Source: Acidobacteriota bacterium (GTDB lineage Bacteria; Acidobacteriota; Terriglobia; Terriglobales; Acidobacteriaceae). Taken from it: DNA of 14,375 nt. Under the pieces are notes generated by a model. That model saw only the letters and a program-made list of their open reading frames with translations, was not told the origin of the DNA and did not search any database. The stretch lies in the NCBI GenBank assembly GCA_021778815.1, contig JAJYBW010000035.1:1-14375 (forward strand). The letters run 5' to 3'. Below, one piece after another: positions 6,131-12,923 of this stretch. The stretch's first letter is position 1. Every line of letters begins with the position of its first letter. The position numbers were made by a program, and so were the translations under genes.

Positions 6131-6793
6131 GTGTGTTTTTCGGCGACCGCAAACTTTACCGGAAGTGCTGTACTTGGCGCCATCGGGATAGCCACGATGG
6201 CAGAGGTCAAGCATCGCCGGGAATTGCTCTTCGCTTCGCTGCCGTGCCTGTTTGCGCTGCACCAATTTACTGAAGGATTCGTCTGGCTGGGAATCCACGG
6301 CAAGATTTCCCAAGCGGCCCTGCAGGGTGTCGCCGCCGCCTATGTTTTGTACGCGCAGGGACTACTTCCATTTCTCCTGCCGTTGAGTGTGCTGTTGATT
6401 GAGCCAACTCGGCACCGGCGAAGTCGCATGATGTACTTTCTCGCGCTTGGCACGGGTTTGACGCTCTACATCCTATGGGGATTGATGATGGATCCGCTGC
6501 AGGTGTACGCCCACGGCCACAGCATTGTGTACAACAACGCGCTTACGACAACCAAACCTGTAGCCGTTCTGTATGTGATTGCGACATGCGGCGCATTGTT
6601 TTTCTCCGGCTTCAAGGACCTGGTCATTCTGGGATGGCTCAACATGGTTGGCCTGATCATCGTGATGCTGGTTATGTCCTACGCGTTCACATCGGTGTGG
6701 TGCGCGTATGCCGCGATCGTCAGCGTTGTGATCTATTTCTTTTTCCGGCGCAGCCGCGGAGTGCGGCCCGTGAAATATGTACTCGCCGTCTAA
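6131..6793 (+). CDS. DUF6629-like multi-spanning membrane protein, GTG start
   Basis: This 220-residue integral membrane protein has about seven hydrophobic segments and matches the DUF6629 family as I remember it. The start reads (M)CFSATANFTGSAVLGAIGIAT, followed by LFALHQFTEGFVWLG, a central segment with YNNALTTTKPVAVLYVIATCGA, and a Trp/Cys-containing last helix (SVWCAYAAIVSVVIYFFF). Function is unknown. The frame is open upstream to 6014, but a GTG at 6131 has AGGAG (6118-6122) 8 bases upstream and gives the family's usual CFSA N-terminus, so it is preferred. Bases before it belong to the decayed GGDEF fragment on the other strand. No operon partner is adjacent, since the next gene converges from the other side. 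Confidence 0.88.
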   Translation: MCFSATANFTGSAVLGAIGIATMAEVKHRRELLFASLPCLFALHQFTEGFVWLGIHGKISQAALQGVAAAYVLYAQGLLPFLLPLSVLLIEPTRHRRSRMMYFLALGTGLTLYILWGLMMDPLQVYAHGHSIVYNNALTTTKPVAVLYVIATCGALFFSGFKDLVILGWLNMVGLIIVMLVMSYAFTSVWCAYAAIVSVVIYFFFRRSRGVRPVKYVLAV

Positions 6794-6889
6794 TTGGATC
6801 TATCGAATGTACTGATGCAAAGTTTACGCACAGCGCGTCTTTCGATCTGACTAGGGCTGACGTCCACACGCTGATTTCTGGATCGAGAC

Positions 6890-6929
6890 AAAAAAGCCTG
6901 GGGGGCGCATTCAGTGCGGACCCCCAGGC
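6890..6929 (-). terminator. Intrinsic terminator of the Spy/CpxP-like gene
   Basis: GCCTGGGGG (6896-6904) pairs perfectly with CCCCCAGGC (6921-6929), with additional CGCA/TGCG pairing inside. Read on the minus strand, the hairpin is followed directly by six T residues (6895-6890). It lies about 20 bases after the stop codon of the gene at 6949. On the plus strand the trailing bases (GTGCTTTC) are a poor T tract, so it acts mainly for the minus-strand gene. Confidence 0.92.
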
Positions 6930-6948
6930 GTGCTTTCAGGTCAGCGAT

Positions 6949-7569
6949 TTATTGGCCGGACTGCGGTCCGTCGCCGGGACCACCCGATCCGAAGCGATGC
7001 TGGAAAAATTCCTTCCGCATTTCCTGCAGTTTCAGTTTCTGGTCCGGCGTCAGCGCGGCGCGCATATCCAGATGGAAATTGACAGCTGCCTTGGCCTGCG
7101 TCAGTTTCGCAGCGCTGACCTCTTCCAGCTTGCTGTTGATTGCGCCGCGATTGGGATTCTCGGCAGACATCAACTCTCTTAATTCCAGATGCTTCACCTG
7201 CAGGTCGGCGCGATTGCGAATCTCAGCCTTCCGGAAGTCGAAGGTTTCGGTGCGAATCTTCTGCGCCTGCTCCGGCGTCATGCCGATCCGCTCGCGAAAC
7301 GTAGGATTGTTGGCCAGTCGCGCCAGCATGAATTCATGATGGCGATGCCTTCCATGGCCCCATCGCATGTCTCCGCGATCCCACGGGCCGGGGCGATTCG
7401 TCGGCTGCTGGTGCATTCCGCCATGCCGATATTGCTGGTTGGGCCCAGCTTGCGACTGTGAGGGGGGAGGCGGGGGTGCCGAGGCCGGCGCGGCATTCTG
7501 GCCAAAGGCCAGCGGCAACGATACGGCAAGGGAAACGAGAGCGAGCGCAACTTTCGAGTGAATTCGCAT
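6949..7569 (-). CDS. Secreted His-rich Spy/CpxP-like protein (LTxxQ motifs)
   Basis: The product is a 206-residue exported helical protein of the Spy/CpxP superfamily, known for periplasmic chaperone and metal- or stress-sensing members. The signal peptide is MRIHSKVALALVSLAVSLPL up to FGQ (1-24). A Pro/Gln-rich segment and a His/Trp/Arg-rich stretch with HGRHRHHE (about 49-79) follow. The helical core contains two LTxxQ-type motifs, MTPEQ (97-101) and LTPDQ (173-177). The His-rich part could bind metal, which is inference. GGAG lies 8 bases before the ATG. The gene is monocistronic, has its own terminator downstream, and has an AACGTT-based inverted repeat 55-86 bases upstream of its start. 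Confidence 0.87.
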   Translation of the reverse strand: MRIHSKVALALVSLAVSLPLAFGQNAAPASAPPPPPSQSQAGPNQQYRHGGMHQQPTNRPGPWDRGDMRWGHGRHRHHEFMLARLANNPTFRERIGMTPEQAQKIRTETFDFRKAEIRNRADLQVKHLELRELMSAENPNRGAINSKLEEVSAAKLTQAKAAVNFHLDMRAALTPDQKLKLQEMRKEFFQHRFGSGGPGDGPQSGQ

Positions 7570-7623
7570 TTGTTCTTCTCCGGTATTTCAGACGCAACGT
7601 GTGATCGAGTGCATCTTGATCCG

Positions 7624-7655
7624 CGAACGTTGCCTGCTTTACATCACAACGTTCG
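7624..7655. promoter_or_regulatory. 9-bp perfect inverted repeat upstream of the Spy-like gene
   Basis: CGAACGTTG (7624-7632) and CAACGTTCG (7647-7655) are exact reverse complements separated by 14 bases. Each arm contains the palindrome AACGTT, and the two palindrome centres are 22 bp apart, about two helical turns. The position, 55-86 bases upstream of the Spy-like ATG, suits an operator or activator site. The regulator is unknown. Confidence 0.55.
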
Positions 7656-7851
7656 GCATTCCTATAGACACGGTCGTCGGGGGAGAGTTTCGCTTGCACA
7701 CCGCATATTTATTGAGCGTCCGGTGTTGCACTCCAGGCGCACTTCACCCGTGCATCCATCCGTACAGGATGCACGCAGCCATGGTGCTGGCTGGGGGAGA
7801 GACGAATTTCTACTCCGCCAAGTTTCAAAGGGGAAGGGAATTGACCAGGTT

Positions 7852-7895
7852 GGTGACCGCTGTCACACGACGCCAACATGTCTCCCGTTTATGCT
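7852..7895 (+). promoter_or_regulatory. CRP/FNR-like site and -10 element upstream of the FAD reductase
   Basis: GGTGACCGCTGTCACA (7852-7867) fits the CRP-type dyad TGTGA-N6-TCACA at 9 of 10 conserved positions. TATGCT at 7890-7895 is a plausible -10. With a start near 7901 the dyad centre falls at about -41.5, the classical class II activator position, and no good -35 is present. All of this is inference from spacing. The leader would be only about 10 bases. Confidence 0.4.
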
Positions 7896-7911
7896 ATGAA
7901 GTAGGGAGCCT

Positions 7912-9267
7912 ATGAAAACTGTGTTTGTTGTGGGCGCTGGCCCAGCGGGATTGTTTGCCGCCCAGAAAATAGCCTTATCCGGTCACCAGGTGTTCCTGTT
8001 CAACCGGGATATCAAGCCGGGTGGCCTCGCCGAGTACGGCATCTATCCTCTCAAGGACAAGATGAAGTTCGGCTTGCGCAAGCAGTTTGCCAAGGTTCTC
8101 GCGTTGCCCAACGTTCATTATTTTGGACACGTCAAGATTGGCGAGCAAGGTGATCTAACCTTGGCCGATCTGCGCGCCATGAATCCCGCAGCCATGGTTT
8201 TTGCCTGCGGCGCCCAGGGTTACAACGCTTTGGGCCTGCCCGGCGAAGAGTGTTTCGGCGTGTATTCCGCCAAGGATTTTGTCTACGGTTACAACCAGCT
8301 GCCGCCCTATGCCACCCGAGATCTCTCCACCGGTAAGCGTGTCGCCATCATCGGCATGGGGAATGTTGCCGCCGATATCATGCGCTGGCTGTTGCGAGAT
8401 TGCCCGGATCGACAGACGGAAGAAGTGATCGTCGTCGCGCGTCGCGGCCCGTACGAAGCCAAGTTCGACAAAAAAGAAATCGAGCACGTGGAAGAGTACA
8501 TTTCGCGCCAGGATTTTCTGCGCGAACTGGATCGCATCCGCCCAATCTGCGAGGCCTGCAACCAGGATCTTTCGCTGGAAAAGCTGGGCGAATCCACCTT
8601 CCCATTCCTGACCAAGACATTTCCCGCAGAGGATCGCCCCAAGCTGACCTTCCGCTTCCTCTCCTCACCCAAAGAGGTGATCGCCGGTCCTGACGGGCGC
8701 ATTGAGAAGCTCGTTGTCACGGAAAACAATCTTGTCCTCCGCGCCGACGGCAGCACGGCAGCACGTGCCACGGACAGGACCGCTGTGCTCGATGTGGATA
8801 CTCTGATTTTTGCCATCGGCGACAAGCATGATCCTTCCGTCGGACTGCCTATGGGTCCCGATGGCTATGCCACTCGACCCGGTCCAGATTCACTGAAAGA
8901 ACCCGCATACGAAGCCTGGGACCCGGCACGCAACGAATCGCTGCACGGCATTTTCGTTGCCGGATGGGCACGTCGCGCCAGCACTGGGCTGGTCGGTATC
9001 GCTCGTCACGATGGGGAAGAGGGCGCGAAAAAAGTCCTGGAGTATTTGCAGGATGCGCCGGAGAGCGGAGAGCTTTCCCCGGAGGCTCTGGTCGCCGCAT
9101 TGCAGGCCAAAGGCGCGACTCCCATCACCAAGCAGGATCTCGAAATCCTTGGCCGCATCGAAGAACAACAGGCGCGTCAGCGCAACCTGACATCATTCAA
9201 ATACTCCGACGACGACACCATGCTGCAGGCCATCCAAAGCGAGCGCGAAACGCTGTCCATTCGATAA
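7912..9267 (+). CDS. Ferredoxin-NADP(+) reductase, adrenodoxin-reductase type (FAD- and NADPH-binding)
   Basis: The 451-residue flavoprotein resembles mitochondrial adrenodoxin reductase and bacterial FprA, which move electrons between NADPH and a ferredoxin. The FAD-binding GAGPAGLFAA lies at residues 8-17. GGLAEYGIYP (37-46) corresponds to the GGLxRYGVxP-type segment. The NADPH motif is GMGNVAADIMRWL (148-160), and VVARRGPYEAKF (174-185) matches the family's RRGPLQxxFT region. GWARRASTGLVG (351-362) matches the conserved GWxxRGPxGxIG. About 60 residues follow the core as a charged tail. Glutamate synthase small subunits share the fold but lack the RRGP and GWxRR signatures. The Shine-Dalgarno (AGGGAG, 7903-7908) sits rather close to the ATG. 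No ferredoxin or P450 gene is present in the window. It converges on the hydrolase gene with 16 bases between stops. Confidence 0.87.
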   Translation: MKTVFVVGAGPAGLFAAQKIALSGHQVFLFNRDIKPGGLAEYGIYPLKDKMKFGLRKQFAKVLALPNVHYFGHVKIGEQGDLTLADLRAMNPAAMVFACGAQGYNALGLPGEECFGVYSAKDFVYGYNQLPPYATRDLSTGKRVAIIGMGNVAADIMRWLLRDCPDRQTEEVIVVARRGPYEAKFDKKEIEHVEEYISRQDFLRELDRIRPICEACNQDLSLEKLGESTFPFLTKTFPAEDRPKLTFRFLSSPKEVIAGPDGRIEKLVVTENNLVLRADGSTAARATDRTAVLDVDTLIFAIGDKHDPSVGLPMGPDGYATRPGPDSLKEPAYEAWDPARNESLHGIFVAGWARRASTGLVGIARHDGEEGAKKVLEYLQDAPESGELSPEALVAALQAKGATPITKQDLEILGRIEEQQARQRNLTSFKYSDDDTMLQAIQSERETLSIR

Positions 9268-9283
9268 CGGTGTCTCCGCAACC

Positions 9284-10225
9284 TTACTGCGTCGTCGAAT
9301 CAGCTCCTGGCAACACGTGGATGGTCTGCAGCCAGGTCTCCGCTAACCGGGGCCAGTGCGTGATCGGCAATGCGGTTGGCCGCAATCCATATCCATGCCC
9401 GCCCTGCGTATAGATGTGCATTTCGGCGGGAACTCCTGCATGCTTGAGAGCCATAAAATACACGATGGAATTTTCGACATGCACCGGATCATCCTCCGCC
9501 TGTACCAGGAATGTTGGCGGAGTCTGTGCTGTGACCTGAATCGCGGTATTCGGCTCAAAGTTCTTTTCCGACAGCGCCAGGTAGCCGGGATAAATAATGA
9601 TCGCGAAGTCGGGGCGGCAACTGAGTTGATCGGCGGCATCGACGGCGGGATAGATTCGCTTGTCGAAGTGCGTGCTCAGTGCGGCGGCCAAGTGTCCTCC
9701 CGCGGAAAAGCCCAGCACTCCAATTCGATTCGGATCGATATGCCACTCGTTCGCGTGTTCGCGCACCATGCCAACCGCTCGCTGCGCATCCTCCAATGCT
9801 GCCGGTGATTTCGGATACGGTCCGGAGTTAGGTACACGATACTTCAGCAGAATGCAATTCACTCCAATCGAATTGAGCCAGTCGCAGACCTCCGTCCCTT
9901 CCAGGTCGATCGCGAGAATCTGATATCCGCCACCAGGAAACACGACCACCGCGGCGCCCGTGTTACTTGCCTTCGGCGCATAGAGCGTCAGTGTGGGATC
10001 GGAAACGTTGCCCAGCCGGACCAATGGCTGGCCCGCAATCAGCGGTTGCTGGGGCGTGGTGGTATTGACCTGCGGCGCGGGATTTGCGGTCGCGTCTGGC
10101 GCGCCATTCGGCCACAAGTGCAGGGTCCCATGGCCGGGGGCCGGCTGCCATGCCGGATTTTGCGCCATCAGCGTGGCCGCGCTACATGCAAGGACAGACA
10201 GGATCAGCAAAAGGGTGCGCTTCAT
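9284..10225 (-). CDS. Exported alpha/beta hydrolase (carbohydrate esterase/lipase-like)
   Basis: This 313-residue secreted hydrolase probably cleaves an ester, perhaps an acetyl or feruloyl group on plant polysaccharide, although the substrate is inference. The signal peptide is MKRTLLLILSVLACSAATLM-AQ (1-22). The oxyanion-hole segment is VVVFPGGGYQ (93-102). The nucleophile elbow is GFSAGGH with Ser174. The acid is Asp245 or Asp246 in AEDDPVHVEN, and the catalytic His277 lies in GGHGYG. The set and order fit BD-FAE or acetyl-xylan-esterase-like exported enzymes. No clear Shine-Dalgarno precedes the ATG: the bases before it are an AAAGACCCCC run. Adjacent palindromes about 90-115 bases upstream may regulate it or the divergent gene. 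Confidence 0.9.
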   Translation of the reverse strand: MKRTLLLILSVLACSAATLMAQNPAWQPAPGHGTLHLWPNGAPDATANPAPQVNTTTPQQPLIAGQPLVRLGNVSDPTLTLYAPKASNTGAAVVVFPGGGYQILAIDLEGTEVCDWLNSIGVNCILLKYRVPNSGPYPKSPAALEDAQRAVGMVREHANEWHIDPNRIGVLGFSAGGHLAAALSTHFDKRIYPAVDAADQLSCRPDFAIIIYPGYLALSEKNFEPNTAIQVTAQTPPTFLVQAEDDPVHVENSIVYFMALKHAGVPAEMHIYTQGGHGYGLRPTALPITHWPRLAETWLQTIHVLPGADSTTQ

Positions 10226-10312
10226 GGGGGTCTTTAATTTTTATTCGTACCGATCTTCGCACTCGACCGGTTGGGAACGCAAATCACGCTCCGTCATAAC
10301 CTGGCGCGGGAA

Positions 10313-10339
10313 AGTGAAATTCACTGCAGACGGTCTGCA
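10313..10339. promoter_or_regulatory. Two abutting perfect palindromes (candidate composite operator)
   Basis: AGTGAAATTCACT (10313-10325) and TGCAGACGGTCTGCA (10325-10339) are both perfect odd-length palindromes with 6- and 7-base arms around a single central base, and they share T10325. They sit about 90 bases from the hydrolase start and 225 bases from the LssY_C start. They suit two adjacent dimeric DNA-binding proteins. The regulators are unknown. Confidence 0.5.
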
Positions 10340-10507
10340 ATCTTCTGCCCAGTAGTTACTCGCAGCAGTGATGGGGAAGACGGCGCCAAAAAAATTACAC
10401 AGGGCAGGCAAGCCGCATCCAAGGAATTGATTTTCCCCTGCAACACACCTCCCGCAACAGTTCAAGGCTCCGCTCGCTTGCATGCATGTGATAGGCTCAA
10501 ACAGAAT

Positions 10508-10528
10508 TGCTGCCCTGGCGCGGCAGCA
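10508..10528 (+). other. Stem-loop in the leader of the LssY_C gene
   Basis: TGCTGCC (10508-10514) pairs perfectly with GGCAGCA (10522-10528) around the 7-base loop CTGGCGC, ending 36 bases before the ATG. No T tract follows, so it is not an intrinsic terminator. It may be a leader structure or an operator dyad. Confidence 0.4.
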
Positions 10529-10564
10529 TTACCCCCACAATTCCATTTTGGAGTGACCGATTCG

Positions 10565-12907
10565 ATGGGTCGCGGCGATGTCCGTCGAGGTGTTCTAGGC
10601 GGTTGCCTTGCGCTATTTTTGTTGCTGAATCACCACGCGCGCGGCGGAACCATTCCGGTCGGCGCGACCCTTGAAGTGCGGCTGGAGGCGCCCATCAGCT
10701 CTTACTCCACCGCCAAAGGAAAACAGGTCTCCTGTCTCTTGATCGCCCCGGTCAGCGCAGATGGAAAAGTTCTGCTGCCGATGGGCGTCACCTTGAAAGG
10801 CTCCGTCGTCGCCGTGCGCAAGGTGGGCCTCGGCTTCGTCCATGAGACTGCCCAGATTGACCTGGTCTTGCAGACCCTGGTGCTTTCCGACGGAACCTCG
10901 GTGCCACTGCCCGTCCAGCTCACGCAAGTGGAAAATGCGCGCGAAAGTGTCGATAAGGAAGGCCGCATTCAGGGCATACGTTCTACTTCGACGCTGAGTC
11001 AGCGTGCCTCCGGCGTGGTGAGCATGCTCTCGTTAGGCAATCCCATTGCCGCCGTGTTTACGGTCGCGGCCTCCAGTTCGGTGCTTCGCTTCTCGGAGCC
11101 TGAAATCCTGTTGCCCACCGGAACGGAGATGACGGCGAAGCTGACCGCTCCCATCGAAATTCCAGCGCAGCATATTGACCCCACGCCAATCGTGACCACC
11201 ACGGCAGCGGAGGCGATGCAGCTACGCGCCATGATTCGCAAGATGCCGTTTCGCACTGACACGGACGGGACCCCGCATGTTCCTTCCGACCTGACCAACC
11301 TGATGTTCATCGGTAGTTCCGGCGCCATTGAGAAAGCGTTTGCGGATAGCGGATGGGAGCCGGTGGATGAATTGAACGCCCAAACCACCTACAGCACGGT
11401 CCGCTCCATTGCGGAAAATCAAGGCTATCGTCGCGCTCCCATGTCGACCCTGCTGCTGGATGGCGTGGCCCCGAAGTATGCCTACGCCAAGACGCTGAAT
11501 ACGTTTTCCAAGCGCCATCATCTGCGCATATTTTCCAGCGATGCTACCTGGCAGGGCGAACCCGTCTGGAACTCGTCTTCCACCCACGATATCGGCATCG
11601 GCTTTTCAAAAAAGAACAAAACGTTCATCCACCTTATTGACTCCAACATCGACAACGAGCGCGCCAAGGTGGTGAACGATCTGCTTCTGACCGGCTGCGT
11701 TAGCGGAGTGCAAATGGTGAGCCGTCCCTGGGTGCCAAGGGATGCGAAAAATGGAACCAACGAGGCATTGCTCACTGACGGCAAAATCGCCGTCATCCAA
11801 CTGAACAACTGCGACAAGCCGAAAGAAGATTACTCCGACGATGGGCCGGTGCCATTGCCCGTGCACGGCAACGCGGCCGACAGGTCCACGCGTCAAACCG
11901 TGCTCACCTTGCGCAACAATATTCTGCGCGACAATGTCGCCGTCAGTGCCTACTCCGGCATTCGCTACGCCACTCAGTCAAAAGAGAAAAAAGAAAGTGA
12001 AAAGGCTGCTCGCGTGGTCAATGTCAACGATCAGGAGTTCGATGTCGAACAAGGGTTCCATGCCAATGAAGCCTACGCCGCGTCATCTTCCGCTCCCATG
12101 CCCACGGTTAAACAGCGTCGCATCGCTGCCTGGACGCCGCCTTCCGTTGAGTTGGGAGTCCATTCCGGCTGGGCAGGTTATGCCGGCGGCAATGGCGGGG
12201 AAATCGGCTACCTGCTGAATTCCATTGATTCGCCAGGCAGCAGCCAGATATTGATCGTCCTCGGCGACGCCCTCGATAACGGCTGGAACATCGGCGGCTC
12301 AGTGGTGCTGGACTCGCAGAAATATTTTTCTCACGAATTCAGCTACGACCACAGCTTTACAACATTTGTCATCGGTCTCGCCGTCATTGATCACGAGACC
12401 ACCACGCCCTCGCAAGATCCGCTGTTTGCGTTTGCCAACACTGGACTGCAAACTTCGCAATTCAGCTATGATTTGCTGATTAACGGCCGCCCGAAGACCT
12501 CGCGTTGGCGACCCTACCTCGCTGTCGGTCCAGCGCTGCAGTTGATGCACCTTTCGGATGCCCCGATCAAGAAAGCGCCCAACTATTTCAAGCTCGGCCT
12601 AAGCAGCGTTGGCCTCATTACTGCTGCTTACGATTTCGGGTCTACGCCGCCGCTCGAGGGTGGCGGAATCTTTCAGTTCGGCTTTAATTATGGCGTGGGT
12701 GTTCGCTATCGCCTGACGCCGCGATGGATGATTCGCGCGGATTATCGCGAGACCATTATCTCTCAGCCAGACTTCTGGTCGAAGTCGCGCAACGATATTC
12801 TCAACAACCTCTATGCGCCCGATTACACCCTTCAGGAAGTGGGTCCGGTCTTCGACAGCGCCATGCGAGAGCAGCACGCCACTGCTGGCGTCTCTTTCAC
12901 CTTCTAA
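10565..12907 (+). CDS. Exported LssY_C-domain protein with C-terminal outer-membrane beta-barrel-like region
   Basis: The 780-residue product is exported. The signal peptide is MGRGDVRRGVLGGCLALFLL (1-20) plus a few residues. An N-terminal beta-rich module (about 28-200) has two similar edges, TIPVGATLEVRLEAPISS and ILLPTGTEMTAKLTAPIEI. Residues about 240-390 match the LssY C-terminal domain: NLMFIGSSGAIEKAFADSGW, YRRAPMSTLLLDG, RHHLRIF, and IHLIDSNIDNERAKVVNDLL. A low-complexity linker (about 390-520) follows. The last 260 residues alternate polar and hydrophobic strands with many aromatics (WRPYLAVGPALQLMHL, FQFGFNYGVGVRYRLTPRW) and end in SFTF with a terminal Phe, as in outer-membrane barrels. 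Biochemical function is unknown. The ATG at 10565 has GGAG 11 bases upstream. The in-frame GTG at 10553 lacks a separate Shine-Dalgarno. It stops 16 bases from the convergent kinase gene. Confidence 0.85.
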   Translation: MGRGDVRRGVLGGCLALFLLLNHHARGGTIPVGATLEVRLEAPISSYSTAKGKQVSCLLIAPVSADGKVLLPMGVTLKGSVVAVRKVGLGFVHETAQIDLVLQTLVLSDGTSVPLPVQLTQVENARESVDKEGRIQGIRSTSTLSQRASGVVSMLSLGNPIAAVFTVAASSSVLRFSEPEILLPTGTEMTAKLTAPIEIPAQHIDPTPIVTTTAAEAMQLRAMIRKMPFRTDTDGTPHVPSDLTNLMFIGSSGAIEKAFADSGWEPVDELNAQTTYSTVRSIAENQGYRRAPMSTLLLDGVAPKYAYAKTLNTFSKRHHLRIFSSDATWQGEPVWNSSSTHDIGIGFSKKNKTFIHLIDSNIDNERAKVVNDLLLTGCVSGVQMVSRPWVPRDAKNGTNEALLTDGKIAVIQLNNCDKPKEDYSDDGPVPLPVHGNAADRSTRQTVLTLRNNILRDNVAVSAYSGIRYATQSKEKKESEKAARVVNVNDQEFDVEQGFHANEAYAASSSAPMPTVKQRRIAAWTPPSVELGVHSGWAGYAGGNGGEIGYLLNSIDSPGSSQILIVLGDALDNGWNIGGSVVLDSQKYFSHEFSYDHSFTTFVIGLAVIDHETTTPSQDPLFAFANTGLQTSQFSYDLLINGRPKTSRWRPYLAVGPALQLMHLSDAPIKKAPNYFKLGLSSVGLITAAYDFGSTPPLEGGGIFQFGFNYGVGVRYRLTPRWMIRADYRETIISQPDFWSKSRNDILNNLYAPDYTLQEVGPVFDSAMREQHATAGVSFTF

Positions 12908-12923
12908 ATCTGAGCATTACGCC

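Larger units (their letters stand above)
7570..7911. other. Divergent intergenic region between the Spy-like gene and the FAD reductase
   Basis: This 342-base region separates two divergently transcribed genes. It holds an inverted repeat near the Spy-like gene (7624-7655) and a CRP/FNR-like palindrome near the reductase (7852-7867). An open frame at 7601-7915 encodes a composition unlike the neighbouring proteins (many Cys, His and Arg, no domain) and lacks a good ribosome binding site, so I do not call it a gene. Confidence 0.6.
10226..10564. other. Divergent intergenic region between the hydrolase and the LssY_C protein
   Basis: This 339-base region has no credible gene. The plus frame of the LssY_C gene stays open back to 10271, but the 98 extra codons show no domain, and a signal peptide begins only at the ATG at 10565. 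The region contains two abutting perfect palindromes (10313-10339) and a stem-loop (10508-10528). I saw no convincing sigma70 promoter in either direction. Confidence 0.6.

Noticed and set aside
7601..7915. Plus-strand open frame of 104 codons between the Spy-like gene and the reductase
   Set aside because: It has no ribosome binding site, no domain and a Cys/His/Arg composition unlike its neighbours. It overlaps the inverted repeat and the CRP-like site.
10271..10564. N-terminal extension of the LssY_C gene to an ATG at 10271
   Set aside because: The 98 extra codons show no domain, precede a proper signal peptide, and would run through the intergenic palindromes.
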